Shown here: one piece after another, positions 38,675-50,370 of the stretch
Position numbering within the stretch: position 1 is the first letter of the stretch
Layout of the letters: each line of letters opens with the position of its first letter
Assembly (NCBI GenBank): GCA_026874595.1
Contig: CM049306.1
Coordinates: forward strand, 41,788,019 to 41,852,018
Source of the DNA: Sipunculus nudus
Taxonomy: Eukaryota; Annelida; Sipuncula; Golfingiida; Sipunculidae
Length of the DNA: 64,000 nucleotides
Reading direction: 5' to 3'
The notes under the pieces: model-generated
Database searches by the model: none
What the model was told of the DNA's origin: nothing
What the model saw: only the letters and a program-made list of their open reading frames with translations
Made by a program: the position numbers and the translations under genes

Positions 38675-39373
38675 TACTCTCCCGAGGCAGCGGAAATCTT
38701 GCGCTTCTAAAGAAGCAACTGATTTTCACGCTGCCAGCTTGGACCGTTTATGATATATTTAGACACCAGATGGCGGTTTGTTGTCCACTGAAATAAACGT
38801 GCGTACGATGTGACAAGCAGCCAATCAGATGCCAATAAACAAACACTCGACAGGCATCCTGGCTCCGCCCATTGCCGCGCTTCAAGCGCCGTTTGATGAG
38901 TTTCCGGTCGAATTTAAATTGCTCCTTCTGCATTCTCGCATCATCGACCGATTCGATTATGACATTATGACTGTGTTAGCGTACCCATGTATCTGTTGTC
39001 TGCAGAACTGAAACCAGCCAGCGAGGTGTGCACGCAGCCTTTGTTGTTACGTTTCGTTTGAATTACAGCTCACCGGCCGAGCATCCTATGTGCCCATGGC
39101 CCTAAGAAAACCACGTCAGGGGCAATTCTCTCTGAGCCTGTGGCCTGCTTAGACGGTTACGCTTGGGGATGAGCTGTCACTCAATAAGAAATTAATATGA
39201 TTGGCTCTGTGTATTTCTCGCTTGGCTTTGTCTTCCAGCACAAAGTTTCATCTGATTGGACAAAAGTACAGTGCTCCCCTCTGGTGTTGCAAAGCAGGAT
39301 ACGAGGTCATAACAAACAGCGCCTTACAATATAGGAAGTAGCCCTATAGGTAAAGCGCTGTGTAAAGAGCGTA
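38675..39373 (+). mobile_element. Non-autonomous TIR transposon, copy 1 (699 bp), inside LINE relic
   Basis: The ends read TACTCTCC and GAGCGTA, imperfect terminal inverted repeats of TACGCTC. The 8-bp sequence ATCAATAT lies directly on both sides (38667-38674 and 39374-39381), a clean target duplication. The LINE reading resumes across it, which shows the insertion directly. An inverted copy lies at 53738-54413. The interior has no transposase. It carries promoter-like motifs: CCAATCAG at 38821, CCAAT at 38832, a GC box GGCTCCGCCC at 38861-38870, and reverse CCAAT boxes near 39200 and 39255. TSD length points to Mutator- or Merlin-type transposases, by inference only. Confidence 0.85.
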
Positions 39374-39650
39374 ATCAATATGAAAGCATTTCAATTTTCT
39401 AAGAAAGTCCATCCTTTGACTGCCTTTTTTTTACATAAGGCCTCTGTGTTATCTGACCATTAAAATTTTTCGTCAATAACAGTACCAAGATATTTGTACT
39501 GAGGCACAATCTCTTCAGCATAACCATAAATGAAAACAGGGTAGTAGCATGTTGGTCTATTTCTGGGTTCAATAACAAGTACTTGTTAACATTAAGTAAA
39601 AGTTGAATGGCCAAAATATTGTTTAAACCAGCTATTAATCAACCTTTTCT
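39374..39650 (-). pseudogene. LINE reverse-transcriptase relic, upstream part
   Basis: Minus-strand frames with stops resemble the late reverse-transcriptase region of CR1/L2-type non-LTR retrotransposons: a stretch like LLLNVNK and later KKGSQRMDFLRKLKCFHI. The similarity runs up to 39374, where a 699-bp DNA transposon begins, and resumes on its other side at 38674. Several frames are needed to follow it, so it is an old dead copy. Confidence 0.6.
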
Positions 39651-39799
39651 ATAGAATTTATTTGATTTTGGTTTACTCTGCCTACATATTAATGTATTCT
39701 AGGGAATTCCTATATAAAAAAAAATCCTTTTTACGCCTCTATTACAGGTGTAAAAGCTTGTTTATCTACTAGCTATTAGTCAACCAATGATGTAGGACT

Positions 39800-39920
39800 A
39801 GAGTCCGGATTTGGACTCGTGCCACTCTTTTAAGGACTCGGACTTGGACTCGAGGGTCCTGAACTAGGACCTGCACTTGGACTCGAAGGTTAGGGTTGTA
39901 GTCCAACTCGAGTCCAGTGA
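39800..39920. repeat. Low-complexity GGACTCG/GGACTTGG repeat
   Basis: Degenerate runs of GGACTCGGACTTGGACTCGA and the inverse CTCGAGTCC. This resembles a decayed miniature element or simple repeat. Confidence 0.6.
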
Positions 39921-40476
39921 AAAACTCTGTCACAAACTATAAGACCTTTATGCATGTGCTAAATACTAATGTCATAATCCTATAAAAAAAGACTAGCTCT
40001 GCATTGGAAGCTAAATGTAATTAAACATTAAAGTAAAAGCACTCGGACCTAGATGATGTGGACTGGACTAAATCACTGTAGTAAGCACAGCAATCTTGAC
40101 AGATGCAAAACACCCTGTATAAAACTTTGGTTCGTCTGACTTGCCGCCATATGTCCTTGTTAAATGTGTTCAGATAATTTGATGGGCCCCTGCATGTTAT
40201 TACACCGTATATATTAACAAAATGAACAGCCTGTGTGTAGTGGGATCGGCGTCTTGTGGTCTATTTTATGAAAAAGTTCAAGGGAATATCTTCAGTTCAT
40301 ATACCTCAGACATCGGGAGAGGTACCAATTAAGATAGGACCATGACTTGTTGATGTTACTGGCTATCGAATGAGGGTAACCATACGAAAAGAATATTTTA
40401 TTATTACTCATTCCAAATGGAAATTCATGATAATTTAGGAATGATATAGAAGTCGTAAGACTCTCAAGAGAATCTC

Positions 40477-40893
40477 TTAAGGGGTTCGATCACCTGTAAA
40501 GCATGCTGAATTAACATAAATAATACCTTCTTCCCTCAAAATAAATCTGTTCCTTTCAAAAAATTCTTTTAAGCCGTGTGCATCGCGGAGCCACAACAGG
40601 TGTCAATCAGGAGATGCTCTGACTGACTTGGCCCAAACAAAATGTAATACCCGTTCCCGCTGGCGGAAACACCGCGGACCTCGGGTCACATGGCCTTGTT
40701 ATGGTCAAAGGACACTCTTTGACTGTGTTTACCAACTTGCAGAGCCATAACAAAGTGTTAAACAGCCGTTTGTGAGGTACTGAGACAGTGTACTGCGATC
40801 GTTTTGCTAGGAAATATTTATATAAAGCAACACTGAACTGATGGTGTAAAAATAATGGGCATATAAATATTGCTCCTGATTATGTTCATTTGA
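40477..40893 (+). mobile_element. TTAA-flanked DNA element, copy 2
   Basis: Starts TTAAGGGGTTCGATCACCT and shares GACTTGGCCCAAACAAAATG, TATGGCTCTGC (as its inverse GCAGAGCCATA) and AATATTGCTCCT with copy 1. The right boundary reads TTGA at 40890-40893, a mutated TTAA. Confidence 0.68.
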
Positions 40894-41374
40894 GCAGGCC
40901 GCACACAGGCAGAGCAGACAAGACGAGATCGGGCAGGACTTTCTCTCTTTGCCGCCCTTTACCGGACCGTAATGCCAGTCCTGAGAGATTTCGGACAAAT
41001 ACATTTTTTGGTGTGTAAAGACTGGTCTTGAGTTGGCCGGTCCGGTCCGTTTGGGTGTTTTTTTGTGGCGGTTCTAGGGCTAGACAGGATCGGAAGCACC
41101 CTTCTGCTCAAATCGAACCTAGCTGTTCCCGATATAGGCACTGTGGGACGGCCAGGACTACATGTCTCATCTGACAAACTTCAAAATATAAATTTTCAAA
41201 AAAAAGTTCTCAACTTTCTATTTACATTTCACAAGCGCATGCTCATAAGATATTGCTTATTCCGTGAAGCCCTTACCACAAGAACACCCATGTTAATGTA
41301 ATTTGCCGTTATGCAATTCATATCCAACATATTTTAAAGGACAACATCACCCTCTCATCTACATTTATATCTAC

Positions 41375-42122
41375 TGTTACAGGTGCTCTTTTGATTGTGT
41401 GACACGGGCGTAACTCGTGTTTTTGTTACATTTTGTGTTTAATCCGTACTGGTTGAACTCTCGTTGTTATGTGAGCCTTGGGTTTTCACGCCTGGTCGTT
41501 GGTCACGTGATGAGCCTGGTATGTGTAGAGAAACACGGCTGTGTCTTTCTAGATAATTCCTGAAACGCGTGTTGTGCAATATCTTATAGACTGTTCGCGA
41601 AGTGGCGAACTTGGGGCTTGGGGTGTGAAGGTATATAAAGGGCTGTTTTTTTACCAGCAGATACCAGCGGACGCAGAAGCGTGTGTCAGATTCTAAGACC
41701 TTATCCGACGAATGCGGCAATTATACATTTTCAAAGATTTTCTCCTGGATTTTATAATTTTGGACAACAGTTTACTTTCTGTGTTGTTGCAAGAACTTTC
41801 CACTGGACTGTCATTCTCCGAGAGTTTACATTCAAAGGATTTATCGTGGTGATGGTGTTGGAATCGAGGTACTGTACCATTATCTTTCTGTGTGATTGTA
41901 TTGACTTGTTGCTATAACGCTGTTTTACTGTATAATTGCATTGTTAGGGTTGTTTTAAGAATAAATTATAGTTATTTCTTAACAAAAAAACACTGACTTT
42001 TTTATTCATTCTCCTAGACATTTCACGCTGCCTAGTGTTACAGAATCTGCTTTTTTTTATCTCCATTATAAAATTTGTGTTCATCACGCATACGTGATCT
42101 GTTTATAATAGGTTCCGTAACA
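41375..42122 (+). mobile_element. Solo LTR, copy 3 (748 bp)
   Basis: Same family, plus orientation, about 70 bp shorter than the others through internal deletions. It begins TGTTACAGGTGC and ends GGTTCCGTAACA. The flanks are CTAC (41371-41374) and CCAC (42123-42126), a 4-bp duplication with one mismatch. TATA is at 41631-41640 and AATAAA at 41960-41965. Confidence 0.86.
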
Positions 42123-42251
42123 CCACGCTATATGTGTATTTAGAAGTCGCGATTTAGGGTTCAATCCATGAACAGCAGAGTCGTACTCTTGCGCAGTGTG
42201 GATTGGAAGTACAACATTCACTAATGGGAACAGCTCTCCGTTCCTTTAAAA

Positions 42252-42360
42252 TACAGTAGATCCTCCGAATTACGGACACTGAGGGCACCGGACATTTTGC
42301 GCTCAATAGAGAGGTGTCCTTAGTAGGGAGTTTATAGATTACGGGACCTACTCTCAAGGG
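42252..42360 (+). mobile_element. pogo/Tigger-like miniature element end
   Basis: TA then CAGTAGATCCTCCGAATTAC and GGACACTGAGGGCACCGGAC, a pogo-type end, just downstream of a solo LTR. No second end is clear. Confidence 0.45.
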
Positions 42361-42711
42361 ACTTCCAATCAGAGGCCGGAAACAGGAAAAAGATGAATGT
42401 ATGCCGAGATTAATGTGTCAAGTTTGACGAACTCGATGTTTGCATTAACTGTCGCTCTGTGTGCCAGAGTATATGCGGCCCAAATAAAAGTGTCTGCTTT
42501 ATATTCCATCGGTAGTTCACCATATAAAAGAAGCTCAAGATAAAATTATTAATATTTCACTAATTAATATCTTATTTAATTTATATTTATACAGATATAT
42601 ATTTTTTATACTTTGGTTTAAGAGTTCGTAATTCTTCGTGTGATAGGGTAATAGAGCACGTCATGGTGGATATGGTTTACGGTTTACCCATCTGAATTTA
42701 AATTATTATTT

Positions 42712-42766
42712 TTTTATTGTTATTATTATTATAAGTAGTAGTAGTAGTAATAGTAGTAGTAGTATG
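42712..42766 (+). repeat. (TTA)n and (GTA)n microsatellite
   Basis: TTATTATTA followed by GTAGTAGTA units. Confidence 0.9.
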
Positions 42767-43333
42767 CCTTAGAGGATCTAGTCGGGTTATACAGTACGTA
42801 TTCTTCACGCCCAGGTCATAAAGAAAGGAGGAATAGTTTAAAATTTAAAAAACATCTTTTATCACCACCGTTTATTTGAGACTAACCATAATATTGGATT
42901 TTTATTTTTTCACTTAAAACCATTTTACTAAATACATAAAATGGAAATGTGGTTCCTTGTAACCACATTAATTTACACTCAATAAATATTCGATAAATAT
43001 TTATCTTGAATGAAACACTAGATTGTTACTGCATTGCGTTCGCTAAAAAATAGAGGAGTTTTAATGGAAACCTTCCTTTGTAACTACAATACTTTAAATA
43101 AATAAAAGTAATATCCTGATGGAAATAATCCATTATAACTGCAGTATTATTTCATCCTTTAGTTGCTATGTTTTTGCTTTCAGCAATAGAAGACTCAGGT
43201 CTTAGCTATAATCTTAGCCCATCGACTTTTCCATTTAACAACAGTGGCTTATTGCTGATGCAGAAGCATATGTGTACACTGATAAAGCAATGACAGGACT
43301 TGGAATGGCCATGATTCGATATAATTGGTTCTC

Positions 43334-43634
43334 AGGCGCTTGATGCAGTGTATTCACCGGATGAGCGATAATACAAGTGTTTAAAGTCTCCGTATCACTG
43401 TTTACCCGACATTCCCACCAATTAAATGAACAAAATTATCAAGAAGAGTTGGAGCGACCAAGCAGAACGAATGAAGAGTTTTTTTAACCCTCATTTCCAG
43501 ATGAATATAGTATTGTTCATGCGGATAAGCAGTAAAAGTAAGCTTGTTGGAAAGTCGGCTAGGTAGGTGAAAGCGGGAATGGTCGATGATACTTATAACA
43601 TCGTTCACCATAATTAATTACAGTGTCAAGTGCG
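43334..43634. mobile_element. Foldback element, diverged second copy
   Basis: Shares AGTGTATTCACCGGATGAGCGATA with 6857-7122 and has the inverse (TCGTTCACCATAATTA, CAGTGTCAAGTGCG) at its right side. The arms are more diverged than in the first copy. Confidence 0.65.
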
Positions 43635-43782
43635 TACGAGTTGTATTTATCTTGAGAAAACACAATCATATAGATTTTGTAAGGAGTGGAGGTTAGTGTA
43701 AACACTATAAAGGTAGGTCAATGGAGACCATTTAGTGAAACTGGACATAATTTTAGCAATATCGAATTCTTGTTGTCGCCCA

Positions 43783-43866
43783 CACTGCCCACGCAGTGGT
43801 CGCATTCCATTCGTGGTAGGTGAAATGGATTACAAGGAATGGAATGCGACCGCTGTGTGAGCAGTG
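43783..43866 (+). ncRNA. Near-perfect 84-nt hairpin (pre-miRNA-like or tiny foldback)
   Basis: Arms of 30 bp (43783-43812 and 43837-43866) around a 24-nt loop. As plus-strand RNA they pair with 27 Watson-Crick pairs, two G-U pairs and one C-A mismatch. The size suits an animal pre-miRNA or siRNA hairpin, but the extended pairing equally suits a very small foldback element. Transcription is not shown. Confidence 0.35.
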
Positions 43867-44715
43867 AAGGTGTAGCCAGATAACCTAACAGCCCTTGCCA
43901 TATCTTTCGTAAACATTACTAACTAGAAAATTGCACTCTAAAGAATGCGAGCCTCCGCTATGTGAGTGCGTGTGTGTGTCGGGGGGGGGGTATGCTTCTT
44001 TTGTAGCATAGTCCCAAAAAACGTGTTTGTATTCACCTATTCGGCCATATTTCCATGTTTGTGCGTGCACAGGTGAATGTAGATTTGTGAATATTCCTTG
44101 ATAACGTTTCTGAATCCGGATCATGTGCCAGATTCACACACAAAAAAAATATAACCGTTCTTCATCAGGTCACTCCCGAAATGCAATTACAAAATTCATG
44201 ATATTCCGGCATTGACTGAGAGATTTTTTTTTTGTGAAAAAAAACTCGCACACACAAACAAACGCACACACAAACGGGGATGAACGCATACCCTTCTGTC
44301 GAAGGATATACACTTATGAACAAAGAAATAATATATTCCTTTAAAATAGATATACACGAATCATCTGTAGAAAGAAATACCCTAACGTTCAGTCTTAAAA
44401 GAAAGGAGAGACTCTTAGAACTGTGTAAAAATGGAAATAATGCTATATGATATAAAAAAATTACAGAGAAAAATAGAAATGAGTGAACAGCATCTGGTTC
44501 CTACATATAGTATTTATTTCGAACAGAAAAATTTAAACAAACGAACGTCACAATGACTGAGAATTTTTTTATTGTTAAGCCTTAATAAGGAGAATAAAGA
44601 ATACCTGCATCAGTTAAACAAATAAAATCGATAATCGATGTGATAGTAGATATGTATAACTATAACGCACCGGGATTTACCATCGTTACTATTACGAGCA
44701 AACATAAAATATATA

Positions 44716-46095
44716 TCAAATGAGCAGTAAGAAACAGGTCTTTAAATAATCAACGCACGGCGGTAACTCAAAATTACACTCCACCCAGGAGCTCTTCCGT
44801 GTATGACGAGGATACAGATAGTGTGCCTGCAAAACTTCTTGTGTTTTCCAGCGACGAATTTGCATGGCAGCATCTTGCGAAACATTTTGGGCTAAAGCAG
44901 CCGTAACGGCTGAAGGCCTGAAGGTTTTTGGCTTTATACACCTTGGTGTATAAACCTGCAAACACTATGGCTCGATCCACAGTTTTACTTATGGTGCAAC
45001 TAGACACGGCCTGATATGGCAGCCTGAGCGTGATAAATAGTGGATTGTCCGGAATAGCCCCTCTGATGGAGGCTGCACGATTGATATATTCTCGCACGCA
45101 TTGTACCTGGTCTGTCTGAAGGTCTGAACCTTAAAATCTGACCTCGTAGCATCATTCTTTATATAAAAAACCGAACGACAAAAGAACCGTTATCTTTACA
45201 AACCATTAATTGATAGCACGAGTACTTCAAATCAGTCTAGCTTGATCAAACCATGTCCCCTCGAGGCCATGAATACTATCGCTAATAGTGTAACGGCTTT
45301 CAGGCGTAAGTTACCCGTATTAAGGTCTTTGTTAAGTGGCCATGTTTTAAACAGTCTCGAGCACGGTTCTAGTGGCATCACTTAAGTGTACGATGCCGGT
45401 GCTGATGTATCTGATTTTACCAGGGCAGAATACATTTTTTAACAATCGGAAAATTGGTCGGTGAGTTATACACTCGAAGCATCAAAGTAACATTTGATGG
45501 CGGCCATTTTTAGTTGAGGTTCAGGGCGCGCAGAACCATATACAATGTCACTAAGTAGATCGACCACATTCCCTGGTGATACAGCCAAACTATGGGATCA
45601 CGGTCCAGACAATACAGACCAAGCCTGCTAAAAAAAAACCATTATATGTAGAAAGTGTAGAAGTAGCCCATGCTAATGACAGTTGTTTAGCTCCTCTGTT
45701 TGATAGTCCAAGTTTCCATGCATTGGCTTCCCAGAGACTGGCCAGGCAAACAGTCGCCATTTCCTATTTCTTAGTGGTTCTGCATTGCATTGGACCTTGG
45801 GGCCCTGATGGCTAAGCGATTGTTAGGGTTTCGGAGAGGTGGCGTAATGCACATTTTCATCAGACCTCTGCACCAACTTTGAGCGGGAAAAAAAATTGCG
45901 CAATCACTGTAGCATTGGCCTGTTACGTTTTGATGATTGTGAAAACCCTGGACAGAAGACTGAACGGAATTGATGTGGTCGTGCCAATGGTTTTGTGCCA
46001 GCGCATCTACAGCCATGTAGTCATTGGATCTTTGTAAATTCTGTTGTAGTTTGGCAAACAGTGCTGTAGCGAAAGAAGCAAACCTTTAGACATGG
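44716..46095 (-). pseudogene. Decayed DIRS-like retroelement: RNase H end and tyrosine recombinase
   Basis: Minus-strand reading frames, broken by stops and frameshifts, resemble the 3' half of a DIRS-type retrotransposon. At 45771-46095 one frame holds AVDALAQNHW and then IFFPAQSWCRGL...PPLRNP, like the end of a DIRS RNase H domain and its linker. At about 45240-45370 another frame reads TWPLNKDLN and LKAVTLLAIVFMASRG, the recombinase helix around the first catalytic arginine. At 44716-45110 come REYINRAASIRG, DNPLFITL and, after a frameshift near 44960, FRPSAVTAAL (44922 downward; second catalytic Arg region), RRWKTQEV and HYLYPR with a candidate nucleophile Tyr near 44820. No reverse transcriptase was recognised upstream, so the relic is truncated. 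A Crypton-like source is the alternative, but the RNase H-like part favours DIRS. It is clearly non-functional. Confidence 0.62.
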
Positions 46096-46110
46096 TGAGG
46101 GCCGACATGT

Positions 46111-46138
46111 ATGTGTGTGTGTGTGTGTGTGAGGGTGT
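46111..46138 (+). repeat. (TG)n microsatellite
   Basis: About 11 TG units immediately upstream (in its reading direction) of the DIRS-like relic, perhaps near its truncation point. Confidence 0.9.
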
Positions 46139-46430
46139 GTATAGAGAGGGTGATGCGCGTGTGTGTCAGCTAGGTTTACAATAGGTCTAAAAATAGGAGG
46201 GCCCGGGACACTGAGCTCAAATGTCGGAGAGTCAAATGGAATTTTGAAGCGTCATAAAAGGATAGGGTGGGGTTATGAAAAATGTTGACCTTTTTTAAGA
46301 CCTTACCTAATTATTGTATCATTAAATGGTAATATATCGTGACATTTTATGATTCTCTTATCTAAGTGAAATATAAGGGTAATTTGTTAGTTGCAGTGCA
46401 GTTATCGACTATAGCTTAATTGAGGAAATG

Positions 46431-46473
46431 TATATATATATTATATATATATAAATAGCCATTTAGTTCCACC

Positions 46474-46506
<33 letters not shown>

Positions 46507-46540
46507 GTATATATATATATATATATATACATATATATAC
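46431..46540 (+). repeat. Compound (AT)n-(TC)n-(AT)n microsatellite
   Basis: AT units, CTCTCT units (46479-46506), then AT units again. Confidence 0.92.
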
Positions 46541-46904
46541 TGTTTTATAACTACAACTATATGTAGTTTCATTACTACAACATAAGCCGTTATATAATTT
46601 TTTTTTTGTAATTGAAGTAAAGGGTCAATTTCATCCAATTTAACTTTTGATTACAGTTAAGCAGAATAATTATTATTGTTATTCAATTGCATTCAAGTGT
46701 TCCAGAATAATAGCTGTTATTGGCATAAAACATAATTCACGTGAACATACACGTGACCAAAAGAAAATCGGTTTGAACCTTAGGCTCTGCTTTGCTTGCA
46801 TTTTGCGAAATGAAACCATCGATACATAGGTATAATTAACTTAATCAGGCAATGTTAATAAAGTGATCCAGTCAACAAACTGAAAAAAAAAATCTTTCGC
46901 GTCG

Positions 46905-46906
46905 CA

Positions 46907-46952
<46 letters not shown>

Positions 46953-47129
46953 TTGCCTGTTTGTCTGTCTGTATCTCTCTCTCTGTTTTCCTTTTTATGT
47001 CTGTAAGTATCTCCGTCTGTTGTTTTCTGTTTGTCTGTCTGTATATCCCTCTGTTTTTTTTCTGTTCGTCTCTAGTTCTGTCTGTATCTCTCTCTGTTTC
47101 CTGTCTGTTTGTCTAATTTCATTGTTTTC

Positions 47130-47201
<72 letters not shown>

Positions 47202-47288
47202 CTCTGTCCGTCTATCTCTATTTCTTTCTGTTTTTCTCTGTATGTCTATCTGTCTGTGTTTCTCTCTGTTTTATCTTACTATCGTTTG

Positions 47289-47345
<57 letters not shown>

Positions 47346-47360
47346 CCGTTCCTCCCTCCC
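46905..47360 (+). repeat. Large (TC)n/(TCTG)n array
   Basis: Pure CT blocks at about 46911-46951, 47145-47197 and 47289-47342, separated by TCTG/TTTG-rich sequence. Serine- and leucine-rich open frames here are repeat artefacts. Confidence 0.95.
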
Positions 47361-50300
47361 TCCCTTTGCTACATTATCAGAAAATTGCAGCTTTTCAATT
47401 TAATAGGAAGGGTAACATATCGTCAGCAGAAGTAACTTTAATTGCAGCTATGATAATGTTTACTTTATAATACTTGTTATTGTGCATTATTTTACGAACA
47501 ATTTTTAGTGTGTGGGAAGTATTTAAAATTGTTAGAAAGCTACTGAAATAACACATGGTCGGAGAGGGTCAAGTTATATTTGATTGTAATTGATAGACCA
47601 TTTTCTGATAAATGTGATTAATTTAACTAATAAGATTTTGTGTGCAGTAATTAATGTCAATTATACGCCAGAAATATAAATAAAGACATAACGGATCCAA
47701 TATCTGCACATTAGTTATGCATATTTCTGTATCCTTATCATCCTTTTTTCCCCTCTTTTTTTAAATCCTATATTTTGAAGCAGACGCTGTACTAATTTGG
47801 AAACGGATCGCATAAAAGGTATTGCCCTTTAAATATGAAAATAATGATCCGCTCATTTAAAAAGATACTTGGATGTCATACTACCTATAATATGCATTCA
47901 TAGACTTTTGCAGACACATACGCAGATCCATTTCTCCTTTTGTGGCTTACTCCTGTGATGCAGGACGACAGGGTTCTACTCAGTGAGACCTTTAATTCTA
48001 ATATCTTATCTGCCCCTTTAGGGACATGTTTGGGTTATAATGAATGCTCGTCATATAAACTAACACAAAATGGTATCTTACTTTTGTTTGTTGTTTAATT
48101 GTTCTTTATTATTTTTTAGCAAAGCGTATTTTAAAATGTTGTATTCCTGAACCCCCCCCCCCCCCCCAAAAAAAAAAAACCGGGGAAAAAGGAAAATACC
48201 ATATTTGTGACGTACTCAAGCGTAATTTTAAACCGTTTTTTTCCTGTCTAGTACTCAAAAATTATGAAGTATGTCAAAACAGTAGAAAAAATGCGTCACA
48301 AAAGGAAATATTTTGTACGCTGCAACAGCATAACAAATATTCGTTACATCATATAACAGGCGAAAACAGGTACGTCACATCAGATTAATGGTAAAAACAG
48401 GTAACTCAAATCAGCTATTAGGTTAAAACAGGTATTTGTCACATCAGAAATCAGGTGAATCAGGTAAGTCACATCAGAAAACATGTCAAAACAGGTAAGT
48501 CACATCAGATATCAGGTGAAAACAGGTGAAAATAATATAAGGATCAAATACGCCACAACTATTAGAGATAAGAGTATACGCCTCAACAGGCGACCATAAT
48601 GTTACACAAGGTAATAAAGTATCGCAACAGGTGAAAATATGCATCATATCAGGTGACTGTGTACGCCGCATCAGTTAAAATATACATCACATGACTCACA
48701 TCATAGTGCAGCAGAAAAGATAATTATATATGGGTTTCCAGCACACCCATACTGGACGTTTGTCACCCTTTCTTAGCCCTGTGTGGATGGGATATTCATT
48801 AAAAAGCCTGCCAAAAGGCACAGATACAGCGATACCATATGGAGTTCTATGAAATTCTAGTTACATCCATGTCGCAGCAGCTGGAGACCAATACATTTTC
48901 ACTCAACTTTTTCTTTGTGGAACAAGAATAGTATTGTTTAATTTGTTGTTTTAACGCAATGGGAGTGGTTGTGCTATTTATTGTAACATGACGTGTCAGG
49001 AACCAGAAAAGCTTCTCGTTTGAGCTTCATGAAACTTTAAAGGTCACCAGCTGGGTGAACCAAAGATGGCCGTAAAAAGAACTATAATAAATAAACAAAC
49101 GCTATTTTTTCTCCGAAAGATTGTCGCCAAAGGTGATTGCTCAATTCCTGTTGTTGAGACAATAAAATCTGACACCAAGTTGGAAGCAAAGATACATTAA
49201 AAATATTTAGTTTTCACAATATGTTGTTATGAGTAAAATGTTCTTATCATTATATGATTGATGAATATGGTAATACGATGTTCACAAACTCATATAATAT
49301 AAAAAGGATGAGGAACAACATATTTGTTAAAAGGAATATTATATAATTATAAGAGGAAGAAAGATTTCAATTTTCGGTTACTTGGCCTGTTGGTTTGCAT
49401 TTTAACAATTAAACTTTAAAAGGTATGAAGGGATTTTGATTATATTTAATTTTAGGGTATCATCAAAGAAAGAATCCATGACATTTTGGTTCACAATGAT
49501 ACAAAACGGGACGAAAGGCTTAATCCGGCCAAGGGCCAGAACTGTATACTGTGATTGTTCGTAACGCATCCGGGTTTACTTTCAATTAAATCGAAAAGCC
49601 AACCCGGACTAGTAATTGATATTAACTTTTCACCCGAAAGGCAGTCTAAACCAGGGCTAACCAAGTGTGAGGCAATTCTCTCACGTTTAATCAATGCAGG
49701 GACGCTCGAAATTAGCACTACGTTTTAAACATCCTGTAATTGCACGTATTATCTATTCCAATTATCTCTGACTAGGACACGATAACATGATTGATCAATG
49801 TCCCCTGCCTTTACAAAGATTGTTGAAGTATTTGATTACTCATGCCTGCGCTGAATGTCTTCTGCAGAAACATTGGAGGAAATAATATTTTGCTCCCAAG
49901 TACTTCCGAAGTGATATTATTTACACTGAGCACTCAGTGATATCATTAAGAAAATAACACCAAAACTGAGGGAAGCGCCTGGAAGAAACCCAAATTATTC
50001 ATGAAGCAAACCTAATTTATCACCATATTTCGATGTCATTTTATGCCAGTGGTATGACCTACTGTGGTTATCCATTTAAACCGCGCGGGAAGTCACTTGG
50101 ATTGATAAATGTCTTCTGGCTTCCGCCTTAGAATTCCTAATCGTATTATCTGAAAACGTTCAACTGGTCGCGATTAGATTTCGTTTGCGAGAAATTTAGA
50201 CAGACTTACAACAAATTGTTTTTTTTTCTTGCATTACTCAAGGACAGTGTCTCCAGAGTGTTTTGGAATCCTAAGCGAATTTAAATTGAATTAACCGCGG

Positions 50301-50370
50301 CGACAATACTTGTTCCATCAAAATTGTCAAATATTTTGGCTAAAAACCATCACATGAAAGATAATGAAGT
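47361..50370. other. Mostly unrecognised; holds the 32-bp array and a C run
   Basis: Outside 48152-48167 and 48330-48690 nothing was recognised. Confidence 0.5.
48330..48690 (+). repeat. Irregular short tandem repeat, about 32-bp unit
   Basis: Variants of AACAGGTAAGTCACATCAGA recur through the stretch with spacing near 30-35 bp, becoming degenerate to the right. Confidence 0.75.

Noticed and set aside
38748-38933. Open frame conserved between both copies of the 0.7-kb transposon (also 54170-54373)
   Set aside because: Over the shared 43 codons I count about six amino-acid-changing and three silent differences, as expected without protein constraint.
20650-42122. The two plus-strand LTRs as the pair of one 20-kb retrotransposon
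   Set aside because: Each has its own flanking duplication, and the sequence between contains no gag-pol but does contain unrelated SINEs, a LINE relic and another LTR in reverse.
42140-42165. B-box-like GGGTTCAATCC as a tRNA gene or SINE
   Set aside because: No A box at the right distance and no tRNA fold; a single motif is not enough.
45576-45815. Plus-strand 79-codon frame
   Set aside because: It lies opposite the DIRS-like relic, whose minus-strand similarity explains the region better.
47020-47435. Two overlapping open frames of over 100 codons
   Set aside because: They translate TC and TCTG microsatellites into Ser/Leu/Cys runs; frames stay open because of low complexity.
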